Part shown: one piece after another, positions 9,268-17,179 of the stretch
Layout of the letters: each line of letters begins with the position of its first letter
Numbering within the stretch: position 1 is the stretch's first letter
From: Paulinella micropora
Lineage: Eukaryota > Cercozoa > Imbricatea > Euglyphida > Paulinellidae
Assembly (NCBI GenBank): GCA_019918135.1
Contig: WBZZ01004533.1
Span: 1 to 64,000, forward strand
Direction: 5' to 3'
Length of the DNA stretch: 64,000 bases
The notes under the pieces: model-generated
What the model was told of the DNA's origin: nothing
Databases searched by the model: none
What the model saw: only the letters and a program-made list of their open reading frames with translations
Position numbers and translations under genes: made by a program

Positions 9268-10284
9268 TCAACTGCTTCGTGAGCCAGCCGGGGAGGCGCC
9301 TGGTGGGGAGAGCCGTGCCAGCCTAGGGGTGCTGAGCGCACTGTCCTGGTCGTAAGGCATTCGTTCAAACAGACCCCGCCCGACCAATCTGTCCAGGAAA
9401 TCCTTTCCCTCCTCTCCTATGGCAGACTCGTAATAGACACGACGGCCTTGCAGGCCAGGGTTTCGCGTCGGCGTCAGGGCCCAGGCGAGCTCCTGTAGCA
9501 AGCGACGACCGCGCCCCTTGCCAGCCACAGTGTGGTCTACCCCTATCTGGACCACGTCAATGGTGTCGTACTCTTTGCCATCAGAGGGGCTCTCTCGCGG
9601 ACATCTCGACAGCCGCAGCAAGAGGTACAGCGGCCCAAACAAGAAGGTGACCAGTGGGGCAAGGGGTGCGTTTCGCAGCCGGCGCAGTGCCTGCAGCTGT
9701 CTGTCCAGCTCCGACCGAAACATCGCCAGTGTATCCTTGTCCTCCCACGTGAACTGTTGGAGCTCGTCGGGCGTGGGCGCCTTCAGGCCTCGTACCTCAA
9801 GGTATTTATCCGTTACCCGCCAGCCTCTAAGCGCGGCCCGTGGGTCGATGACTTCGTCTTCCTCACCCGCGCTGTCTCTTGTCTGGTATTCATCTTCCCC
9901 ATCCAAACTACCAAGCACGGGCCGTTTTGCCTCCATAGCGTAGCCTTCCTCGTCATCCTCCTCTCCCGCGCTGTCTTCTGTCTGGTATTCATCTTCCCCA
10001 TCCAAACTACCAAGCACGGGCCGTTTTGCCTCCATAGCGTAGCCTTCCTCGTCATCTTCCTCTCCCGCGCCGTCCCGCTTGCCATGTTCCTTGTCTGCGT
10101 GTGCTCCCAGGCTAGCTAGGCCCTCTCCATCGCGCCTCTGCTTCTTGGGCTGTCCTGCCTGCACACACACACGCATTGAGCGCAACATTTGTGTCCCGCG
10201 TAGAGTGGGCGCAGGCCTTACCGAAGAAGGGCCCTCCTTGTGGCATCGTTGACAACGCTTGCCCCTTGCCTCCCCATGGCTCAT
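9268..10284 (-). CDS. GNAT-like protein with acidic repeats
   Basis: The 338-residue protein starts at 10284 with a small CQRCH motif near the N-terminus. Residues of about 75-150 are an acidic linker made of two copies of a 33-residue repeat (GEEDDEEGYAMEAKRP...). The C-terminal third has DVVQIGVDHTVAGKGRGRRL followed by LLQELAWAL. This is the beta-4 strand and the Q/RxxGxG/A acetyl-CoA pyrophosphate loop of GNAT acetyltransferases. A hydrophobic stretch (APLVTFLFGPLYLLL) sits before it. The likely role is acyl transfer to a protein or small molecule, substrate unknown. The acidic repeat may bind basic partners such as histones, and H3 is the next gene on the same strand. That link is inference. 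Confidence 0.55.
   Translation of the reverse strand: MSHGEARGKRCQRCHKEGPSSVRPAPTLRGTQMLRSMRVCVQAGQPKKQRRDGEGLASLGAHADKEHGKRDGAGEEDDEEGYAMEAKRPVLGSLDGEDEYQTEDSAGEEDDEEGYAMEAKRPVLGSLDGEDEYQTRDSAGEEDEVIDPRAALRGWRVTDKYLEVRGLKAPTPDELQQFTWEDKDTLAMFRSELDRQLQALRRLRNAPLAPLVTFLFGPLYLLLRLSRCPRESPSDGKEYDTIDVVQIGVDHTVAGKGRGRRLLQELAWALTPTRNPGLQGRRVYYESAIGEEGKDFLDRLVGRGLFERMPYDQDSALSTPRLARLSPPGASPAGSRSS
9872..10070. repeat. 99-bp in-frame tandem duplication in GNAT-like gene
   Basis: Two nearly identical copies of a 99-bp unit (GTCTGGTATTCATCTTCC begins at 9881 and 9980) encode the two 33-residue acidic repeats. The near identity at the DNA level says the duplication is recent. Confidence 0.85.
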
Positions 10285-10404
10285 GTCTGTTTTCTGCTTC
10301 CTACAGGCTCCCCCCCCAGGCCGAGAAGCCCGCCTGACGGCGGCGCCCTCGCGCGGGTCGGGGGAGGGGGGGGGGGGGGGAGGAGGGCGAGCGGGGGGGG
10401 CGAG

Positions 10405-10451
<47 letters not shown>

Positions 10452-10780
10452 CGAGCGGGGAGGTGAGCGCTGCCCCTTGGCTCTGGGGGTGGCCCCTTGG
10501 ACTGTTAGCCTGGCAGAGGGCAAGAAGAGATAAGTACCCTGGCAGAGGCTAGCTTTTGCCGCCCAGGCACACTCTGAGTCTGGTGCTGGTCGCTGCACTT
10601 GCAGGTAAAAGGACTCAGGGTCGTGAACCGCTCAAGAACCGCTCAAGAACCAAGTCTCCCACTGTAAACCGCTCTGGACAGAGGGGCTTTCCTAGCCGGC
10701 ACCGGACCCCCGCCGGCTCGGTACTGTCTAAAAAACCGGTTTTTACTTTTTTTAATGTGTGTACAAGTTCCCTTTTTTTT
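10285..10780. other. Spacer with a 46-base poly-G run
   Basis: This spacer lies between the GNAT-like gene and H3. It holds an uninterrupted G run at about 10406-10451 inside a longer G-rich tract from 10360. The remainder (10460-10740) is mixed sequence in which I see no gene. The tract may be a G-quadruplex-forming element, and its exact length is likely to be unreliable in any assembly. Confidence 0.7.
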
Positions 10781-10783
10781 AAT
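10778..10783 (-). terminator. ATTAAA polyadenylation-type signal after H3
   Basis: On the minus strand GATTAAAAAAAAGG lies about 25-30 bases beyond the end of the H3 locus. Confidence 0.5.
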
Positions 10784-10809
10784 CAAAACCAAAAAACTGC
10801 AGTTACTTA

Positions 10810-11236
10810 GGTACAAAAAATTCACTAGGCGAGCGCTCACCCCGGATGCGACGCGCCAAACGGATGTCGTTGGTTCTCACGGTGATGCGTTTGGCATGGA
10901 TGGCACACAGCTGTGCCTCTTCGAACAAGTGCACCAGGTAATCTTCCGCGCCTCTTGCAAAGCGAGGATCGCCACGGACTGGAAGCGCAGGTCCGACTTG
11001 AAGTCTTGCGCGATCTCCCGGACGAGGCGGGCGAAGGGTAGTTTGCGCAGCAGCAGGTCCTGGGACTTCTGGTAGCGGCGGATCTCGCGTAGGGCCACGG
11101 TACCAGGGCGGTAGCGGTAGGGCTTCTTGACTCCACCGCTGACGACGGCGGTCTTGCGTGCGGCCTTGGTAGCCAGTTGCCGGCGCGGAGCTTGACCACC
11201 GGTGCTCTTGCGTGCGGTCTGCTTGGTGCGAGCCAT
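10810..11236 (-). CDS. Core histone H3, frame broken about once
   Basis: The frame opens at ATG 11236 with [14 protein letters not shown], followed by [38 protein letters not shown] and [18 protein letters not shown]. These are canonical H3 tail, alphaN and alpha1/alpha2 sequences. H3-like sequence continues to about 10810. The locus appears broken about once, which may be decay or a sequencing slip. Histone-fold blocks are far closer to eukaryotic H3 than to the divergent fused histone doublets of marseilleviruses. In the tail, K4, K9 and K27 are kept, while the K14 and K18 positions read Gln and Arg (GGQAPRRQL). Viral H3 would wrap viral DNA or dilute host chromatin. No other core histone is seen in this window. 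Confidence 0.9.
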
Positions 11237-11470
11237 GGTAGTGTTGGTGCTTACAAACTCTAGCGACAGAGGAATTCTGGCCTGGTTAGCTGCGCCCGAC
11301 GAGGGGGGCGTGGGGGGCGCGCGCCCGCGTGCCACGCGCGTGGTTGGAGCGCGTCGTCGTTTTCGACGCGTGCGCTTGGGAGCGCGCCGTCCGTCGCGCG
11401 CTCGGCCCCCGTGACACTCTCCCCCCAGCGCGTGCGTGTGGGGGGGGGGGGCGCCCGCTCCGGCAGCGCC

Positions 11471-11610
11471 CGCGTCGAGCGGCGTGCGCCCGCGTCGAGC
11501 GGCGTGCGCCCGCGTCGAGCGGCGTGCGCCCGCGTCGAGCGGCGTGCGCCCGCGTGGAGCGGCGTGCGCCCGCGTCGAGCGGCGTGCGCCCGCGTCGAGT
11601 GGCGTGCGTG
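11471..11610. repeat. 20-bp tandem repeat, 7 copies, upstream of H3
   Basis: CGCGTCGAGCGGCGTGCGCC begins at 11471, 11491, 11511, 11531, 11551, 11571 and 11591, with single-base variants in later copies. It starts about 235 bases upstream of the H3 start codon. It could be a promoter-proximal array of binding sites or a neutral minisatellite. The frames crossing it are repeat artefacts. Confidence 0.9.
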
Positions 11611-11852
11611 TCACCCCCTCCCCTCCCCCTCCCCCGCCCCGGCCACACGCTGGCCGGGCGTGCGTGCTCCCCCCCTCCACACCCCGCGGCCGGCGTCACG
11701 CGCCGGACGGGGCGCGCGCGGCTCTTTCCCCTGGCGGCCCGCCCCGGCGGACCCACGCCCCTACCCCCGCCACACCTGCTACCCCAGCCACAACCAGCGG
11801 GCGGCCCTCGACCGACCGGTGAGCCAGGCACGGACTGCTCTCTCCCTAGCGC

Positions 11853-13156
11853 ATGCCGCCGCGCGTGCCTATTTCCGCCCGGTTCTTCCACGCCCGCCGG
11901 ACCCGCCAGAGCCGGGGCGAGGTCAGGGCCGGAAAGTCGGGCTCTCCGTCCACTAGTCTGGGGCAGTACAACGAGTTTGGCGACCTATCCACCGTGAACT
12001 CTACTCTACCCTGCCCTTTGTGCTCCGCGTGGCCTTCCCCCTGGCCTGGAGCGCGGACGCGACGCCCGCGGGCGCGAGGCGGGACCTGCAGGTCCGGAAC
12101 CAGCTGTACCGCGCGGTCGCACGCGCGCTGCACCTGCTGAGCGGCGCACCGGCAGACGAGCTGGCGCTGCAGGTCTGTACCAACTCGACCCCTACCTCGC
12201 CGCGCCGGCACGTCTGGTACCTCGCCTGCCCCCAAGCAGAAGTCAGCCTCGGCCAGCTGTACCAGGTGTACCTGTTCGTCTGCCACGCGCTGGCCCGCGG
12301 CGCCGCCGCCCTGCTCGCCGCGGGGGTGGCGGGCGGGGAGCTGAACTGGTTCGACGTGCTCGACGTGGCCCGGCTCCTGGACGAAGGCTACGTCGCGCCC
12401 TGGCCCCCGGGCGCCGTGAACCGGGCCTATGTCGCGCGGCCCGGCGGCCTGGAGCTCGTAGGCGAGTACCTGACCACAGTCGTGCACGTGGTGCCGTCCT
12501 GGCTGCGGCCGAACGAGGGCGAAGCCCTGCCACGCCTCAACACCGTGCACTGGATGTACACCTGGCTGCAAACCCTGGGCCGCGCGGCGGACCGCCTGCC
12601 CGGCCGGCGCGGCCTGTCCGACGGGGACCTGGCGCTGCTCCGGGAACGCTACCACCTGGGCGTAGGCCAGCTAGGGGATTGGTTCGAGCACTTCGTACCG
12701 GAAAGCCGCCCTTCGTTCTGCGCGGCGCTGCAGGCCGAATTGGAGTGCGGCCTGCGCGTCAGACCCGTGAGGGCGTTCCGTCTGGCGGCCGGCGGCGTGC
12801 TGGTCACGAGCGCCAACCAGGGCGGCGGCCGAGACTTCAGGGTGTTGACCACCAGCGGGCTCTGGTTGACCACCCTCGCGGAAAATCCCGACGACAACTT
12901 CATCCGAGACTACGGCCGCTCCTGGCTGCAGTCCCTGGTCAAGCTGCGCGAGGGGCTCGGCACGCCCGACAACACCGGCTTCCGGCTGGTGGCGGGAACG
13001 GCGGGCCTGCTGGCGGCGGTCCGTGCGCTTGCGCACAGACTCCGCCCTGACTGCAGCAACGAGACAGTGAACGGGGACCTCCACTCCGGCGGCCTGGTCT
13101 CCTACCGCCTGTTCTGGCGTGCGTGCAGCCTCAGAGACCGGCCCGGGAGCGCGTAG
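11853..13156 (+). CDS. Hypothetical viral protein, about one break
   Basis: The protein-like part is long (about 380 residues in one frame, ending at 13156) and has no internal ATG near its beginning. A likely start codon lies at 11853. The locus is therefore scored as broken about once near its 5' part. The sequence is evenly mixed, with blocks such as LNWFDVLDVARLLDEGY, YLTTVVHVVPSWLRP and NTVHWMYTWLQTLG. No catalytic motif was recognised and there is no signal peptide. A capsid-accessory (triplex-like) role was considered but nothing specific supports it. It is followed by a short gap and a signal on the opposite strand. Confidence 0.5.
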
Positions 13157-13255
13157 CCCCTGGCGGACGGCGTCCCCCCCCTGCCAGCGTGCCAAGCGAG
13201 CCTGACCTCTGTCCCTTGTAGCTCACGGGCCTGCCGGAACGTAATAGCTGAACAT

Positions 13256-13261
13256 TTTATT
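13256..13261 (-). terminator. AATAAA polyadenylation-type signal
   Basis: On the minus strand TATAATAAAATG lies about 11 bases past the stop at 13272. It is the main reason to take the small minus-strand frame there seriously. Confidence 0.4.
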
Positions 13262-13271
13262 ATATACAAAG

Positions 13272-13562
13272 CTATTCCTGGTCTTCTCTGCGCCAGCCCG
13301 AGGGTGCTAGATAGTCTCGAAGCCGCTCCACTTGCTGCAATCTTAATACGCTCGTCTGGTCTGTGTTGTTGTTTTCAGGCAATGTCAGCTTCTCTAGCTG
13401 GTCACAGTGCACTGGCTGTTGACTGACTGGCCGGCATCCCCTGAGCCCGCTCTTTCTCTGTCGTTCTCGTGCTCTCTGTGTCCTCCCTTCGATGGGTGGT
13501 TGGGAACAGTCATTAAAAGCGCGATGAAGCCGTTCCCGGCACGAAAGGGGGGGGGAGTGCAC
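13272..13562 (-). CDS. Small hypothetical protein, weak
   Basis: A frame of up to 96 residues ends at 13272. The C-terminal 60 residues have balanced composition (HCDQLEKLTLPENNNTDQTS then VLRLQQVERLRDYLAPSG), unlike the G-rich flanks. No good ATG start was found, and the frame opens from a GTG at the edge of a G-tract. An AATAAA signal directly follows. The family is not recognised. It could equally be an untranslated stretch. Confidence 0.3.
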   Translation of the reverse strand: MHSPPLSCRERLHRAFNDCSQPPIEGRTQRARERQRKSGLRGCRPVSQQPVHCDQLEKLTLPENNNTDQTSVLRLQQVERLRDYLAPSGWRREDQE

Positions 13563-13823
13563 CCGCCTCCCCGGCCCAGACTAGACGCTGGCGGGACACG
13601 ACCGGCGTGGCCGCCGGGCCCGGGGGCGAGGGAGGCGGAAGGTAAGGAGGAGAGAGAGGCGGGAGGGGGGGCGGGGGGAGGAGAGGGAGGCGGTCGGGAG
13701 GGGGGGGGGCGGAAGAAGGGAGGGCGGGGGGGGGGGGGGGGGCGGCGCGCGGCCGTGCCTCCGCCCACCCCCTCCCCGTGCCGGGGACACGCCGGCGGGG
13801 CCACGCCGCGCCCGGGCCAGTGC
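13563..13823. other. G-tract-rich spacer upstream of recombinase-like gene
   Basis: The spacer holds repeated GGGAGG and long G runs (about 13660-13742), with no believable coding. It is probably the promoter side of the gene starting at 13824. Confidence 0.4.
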
Positions 13824-15890
13824 ATGAGCTTCACGCGCTTTGAAGACCTGCTGAGCGCGGGGGGCGCGGACGCAGAGGAGGGGGAGGACGACGAGGGGGG
13901 CGACGGCCTCCCGCCGGACAGCGCCGGGTGGTTGGACTACGGCCGGGACGACGAGGACACCGGCTCCTCTTCTTCCAGCGACGACGACGACGCCCCCGCG
14001 GAGAGTGACGCCCCGGAGATCGCCACCGAGGTGTGGTTCGACCCGCGCGGCGAGGACCCGCGCGGTGAGCTCGAGCAAGAGCTCCGTGTCCTGCGGGCGT
14101 TCCTGGAGTCCGCCTTCAATCCGGCGCGCTGGGGGCGCGTGGCGGCGCCGAGCACGGCGCGGCAGCACGTGCGGCGTGCCAGGTTCTTCGCGGTGTACGC
14201 CGCGCACACGCTGCCCGGCCAGGTCCGGTGCCTGCGGGAGGCGCTGGCCCAGGACGGCGAGCGGGCCAAGCAGCTGCTGACGGGCTTTGCCGAGGCCATG
14301 AGCCCGCGCTGGAAGTCGGCGACCCTGGCCTGCTACCTGGCCACGCTGCTGCAGGTCAGGGCCATGTTCTGGTCGGAGTTGTGGCAGGCCCGCCTGTACC
14401 CGGACGTCTCGCGCTGGCTGGGCAACCTGCACCGCCAGGCCCTGGCGTACGCCGCCGTGGAGGGGCGCTATGCCCCGCCCGAGCGGCCGGCGCAGTCCCT
14501 GTGGGACCTGCAGAGCCTGTTGTTTGCGGCCATTGCCGATTACCTCCGCCATTACCCCGAGGACCGAGAGCGGCGCTCGTCGGTGCCGCTCACCGAGGAG
14601 CGGTGGCCGGACTACCGGGAGGGCGTGCTGCGCCCCGCCCGGGTCGCCCTGCTGTGCTTGACCCTGACGCCGCCGGTGTCGAGGTCGTACATCCTGCGCA
14701 ATCTCGAGTTTGGCCGCTCGTTGGAGCGCGACGTGGAGCAGGGCACGTGGTGCCTGAGCCTCACGGACCCGTTGGCGCTGAGCTCGCAGCAGAACAAGAC
14801 GCGCGCCACGTACGGGGGCTACCGGCTGCCGCGCAGCCCCAACAGCTGGCCCGCGGCGAGGTTCCCTCCCCAGAAGTGCCCGTGGCCCCGGGGCTTCCGG
14901 CTGCGGGACGGCCGGGGGTCGGCGCTGGACTTCTGCCTGCTGGACCTGCAGCAGCGCGTGCTGCCCCCGCTGCTGGGGCAGGCGGCCGGCGGGCCGACCG
15001 CGCTGTTCCCCCGGGCGCTCAAGTACCGGACGCGGGCCGGCTGGGCCCGGCACGCGGCCAAGCGCCACGAGCCCCTGGACGGCCGCGACTGGGCGCTCTT
15101 CTTCCGCGAGGCGTGTGAGCACTACGCGTCGAAGCTCGTAGTCGACGGGCAGGAGTTCCAGCGCCCCGCGGGCTGGAGCCAGTACCTGGTGCCGAAGAAC
15201 ACGCGGCCGGCGAGCGAGACGATGGTGCGCAACCTGGAGGGCCAGGAGGTGGGGGCGGAGCTGGGCCTGCGCGCCGCGCCCGGCCAGCGGACGGCCGTGA
15301 CGGCCGACGACCTGGCCATCTTTGCGTTCGGGTCGCAGCACTCGGTGCGCACGGTGGAGCGCTCGTACCTGCTGCCCAGCTACTTTGAAGAACGCGCGCG
15401 CAAGCTGGTGGCGTGGATCGATTCGGGGCTGCGTGAGCCGCACTGGACCGCCGAAGTCAAGCAGGAGAAGCTGCAAGTGACGCGCAGCCAGGCGGCCCAG
15501 AAGTTCTGCCAGCAGTTCTCGCTGCGCGGCCCCGTGCTGGAGCCCTTGCCGGCGGCCGAGGCAGCGCGGCGCGCCCGCGACCGGGCGGCCGTGCGCAACC
15601 TGCGGGGCTACACCATCCTGAACCTGCACGCGCAGCTGGGCCAGGCCGAGGCCGGCCAGCACGTGCCCGCGCGGGCCGAGCCACGGCCGTGGCCGGCCGT
15701 GGTCGTGGTGGATGACCCGGGCTTCGACGTGGTGGGCTTCCAGCAGGTGTACGGCCTCGACGCCAGGCAGGCTGCCAGGACCCTCACGGCCTTTTGGCAA
15801 AAGCGCCCGGACCAGGGCGCGCTGCACGGGGTCCGTATCCACGTCGTCTGCACGCTGCTGGAGGAGGGCGGGGAGCCCTCCGGCGGGTAG
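13824..15890 (+). CDS. Tyrosine-recombinase-like protein (paralogue 2)
   Basis: The 688-residue frame starts at ATG 13824 (MSFTRFEDLLSAGG), just after the G-rich spacer. The first 80 residues are strongly acidic and Ser-rich. The globular part shares blocks and order with the protein at 6360-7937: LTLTPPVSRSYILRNLEFG (candidate catalytic Arg region) and then NKTRATYGGYRLP. Late in the protein FGSQHSVRTVERSYLLPSYF resembles the final box of tyrosine recombinases, where LGHSxxxTxxxY carries His and the nucleophilic Tyr. Such enzymes mediate site-specific integration, resolution or telomere processing. The role here is inferred. It is longer than typical phage integrases (about 350) because of N- and C-terminal additions. 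Confidence 0.65.
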   Translation: MSFTRFEDLLSAGGADAEEGEDDEGGDGLPPDSAGWLDYGRDDEDTGSSSSSDDDDAPAESDAPEIATEVWFDPRGEDPRGELEQELRVLRAFLESAFNPARWGRVAAPSTARQHVRRARFFAVYAAHTLPGQVRCLREALAQDGERAKQLLTGFAEAMSPRWKSATLACYLATLLQVRAMFWSELWQARLYPDVSRWLGNLHRQALAYAAVEGRYAPPERPAQSLWDLQSLLFAAIADYLRHYPEDRERRSSVPLTEERWPDYREGVLRPARVALLCLTLTPPVSRSYILRNLEFGRSLERDVEQGTWCLSLTDPLALSSQQNKTRATYGGYRLPRSPNSWPAARFPPQKCPWPRGFRLRDGRGSALDFCLLDLQQRVLPPLLGQAAGGPTALFPRALKYRTRAGWARHAAKRHEPLDGRDWALFFREACEHYASKLVVDGQEFQRPAGWSQYLVPKNTRPASETMVRNLEGQEVGAELGLRAAPGQRTAVTADDLAIFAFGSQHSVRTVERSYLLPSYFEERARKLVAWIDSGLREPHWTAEVKQEKLQVTRSQAAQKFCQQFSLRGPVLEPLPAAEAARRARDRAAVRNLRGYTILNLHAQLGQAEAGQHVPARAEPRPWPAVVVVDDPGFDVVGFQQVYGLDARQAARTLTAFWQKRPDQGALHGVRIHVVCTLLEEGGEPSGG

Positions 15891-16675
15891 TGGGTGAACC
15901 CCCGGCGGACCTGGCGTCCAACTGGCAGGCGGCGAAGGAGTACCAGACTAAGTACGGGCGGGCTTTGCTGGCCGACGCCGGGTATTGGGAGCGGGGCGTG
16001 GCGGACTGCCTGCCCCCGCACGCAGAGGCGGGAGACGCGAAGAGATGGCCCGACGCCAGCCAGCTCGCTCAGCCCTACTTCTTCCGTTTCCGGATCAGGG
16101 ACCGCGCGTACGGGGGCTGGCCCGACCGGTGGACGACGGCGGCCGAGGTGTTGGCGTGGTATGGAGCGAAGCGCGGCCACCTGCTAGGCAGCTGGTGCGC
16201 GAGGCAGGGCCTGGCCGTCCAGTCCAAGCTGCAGGTGTACTTGGACGCGCTGCGAGTCGGGTCGGCGCAACGCCTGGCCGCGCCGGCCGACCAGTTCGTG
16301 CTGGTCCAGTGGGTCGGCACCGCGCCCGAGCGCACCGAGGGCTACGAGCACGCCGGCCGCGAGTACTGGGGGCCCTGGTACGACCGCAACTGGGCCTGGC
16401 TGCCGGTCGCGTTGCTGCAGAAGGAGTACAACCGCGCGGACTGGACCGTGACCTATGACTTGCTGACCCACCGCCTGGGCGTGCACGGCAAGTTTGCCCT
16501 GTACCTGCCCCCGGCCGTGGTGGCCGAGGTCCGCAGCCAGGCCCGCGTCGTCGCGGCTCCCGCCGCTCCGCCCGCCGCACCGCCCGCCACTCTTGCGCCG
16601 GGCGCCGGCAGGCCGGGGGGCGGGCGGCGTGCCCAGAAAAAAGGGGCTAAGCGGGGCGCGGCGGGCGCGTCCTGA
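15890..16675 (+). CDS. Hypothetical protein with basic Ala/Pro tail
   Basis: A 260-residue protein-like frame begins at the recombinase stop. No ATG is present in the frame, so the start is uncertain (GTG at 15890 is one option). The locus may be an altered copy. Composition is protein-like, with many aromatics (WQAAKEYQTKYG, QPYFFRFRIRDRAYGGW, GREYWGPWYDRNWAWLPV). The last 50 residues are Ala/Pro-rich and end with a Lys/Arg-rich segment (RRAQKKGAKRG) that could bind nucleic acid. The family is not recognised. Confidence 0.45.
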   Translation: MGEPPADLASNWQAAKEYQTKYGRALLADAGYWERGVADCLPPHAEAGDAKRWPDASQLAQPYFFRFRIRDRAYGGWPDRWTTAAEVLAWYGAKRGHLLGSWCARQGLAVQSKLQVYLDALRVGSAQRLAAPADQFVLVQWVGTAPERTEGYEHAGREYWGPWYDRNWAWLPVALLQKEYNRADWTVTYDLLTHRLGVHGKFALYLPPAVVAEVRSQARVVAAPAAPPAAPPATLAPGAGRPGGGRRAQKKGAKRGAAGAS

Positions 16676-16853
16676 GCCCCCCCCCCCTCCCCCATCCTCT
16701 GCGTCGGCTGCTTGGGCGTCGCCGCGCCGGGGTGGTCGTCCGGCACTGTCGGCTGGGGGGGGCAGGGGTGCTCCCTCCCCCTCCTCTAGGCCGCACCCTC
16801 TCTCTCTCTCTCTCTCACGGCCGCACGCGGCCTGGTTAAGCAAGAGCCTCTGT

Positions 16854-16859
16854 AATAAA
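16854..16859 (+). terminator. AATAAA polyadenylation-type signal
   Basis: TGTAATAAAGAAATAC lies about 180 bases past the stop at 16675, in an AT-rich patch. Confidence 0.5.
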
Positions 16860-16944
16860 GAAATACTTAGCCCTGCTGGGGGGCCAGACTGTACAACCAC
16901 TGCCTTTTGCCTGCCGGCCGTCCCTTTCCTCCCCCCCCCCCTGT

Positions 16945-17062
16945 GGGGGCGTGGCCGTGCCGGTGTGCCCGCCGTCCCTTTTCCCCTCTGGGGGCGTGGC
17001 CGTGCCGGTGTGCCCGCCGTCCCTTTTCCCCTCTGGGGGCGTGGCCGTGCCGGTGTGTGCCT
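16945..17062. repeat. 45-bp tandem repeat, about 2.6 copies
   Basis: GGGGGCGTGGCCGTGCCGGT begins at 16945, 16990 and 17035 with 45-base spacing and almost no divergence. The first two copies continue into GCCCGCCGTCCCTTT. It lies downstream of rpb1 and is probably non-coding. Confidence 0.9.
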
Positions 17063-17179
17063 CACGCCGCCCGGGGTCCGCTCGGGGGTTCCCTCGGGGG
17101 TCCCCTCGGGGGTCCGCTCGGGTCCGTGCAGAGTCCGTGCGGGGTCAGTCGCACGGCCGGAGCAGGAAGAAGGCGTCCC

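Larger units (their letters stand above)
16676..17179. other. Convergent spacer with CT run, polyA signal and repeats
   Basis: This spacer lies between the gene ending at 16675 and the end of rpb1. It holds a (CT)n run at 16799-16816, AATAAA at 16854-16859, the 45-bp repeats described separately, and short GGGGGTCC(G/C)CTC units at about 17073-17130. No gene is seen. Confidence 0.6.

Noticed and set aside
10240-10598. Gly-rich and Pro-rich frames across the poly-G run
   Set aside because: They are simple translations of the G tract.
11853-13156. Herpes/mirus-type triplex capsid protein
   Set aside because: It was considered because of the mirusvirus-like gene company, but no specific motif supports it. 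It is left as hypothetical.
13581-15842. Minus-strand open frame of 753 codons
   Set aside because: It is the antisense of the tyrosine-recombinase-like gene at 13824-15890, with Arg/Gln/His-rich composition and no motif.
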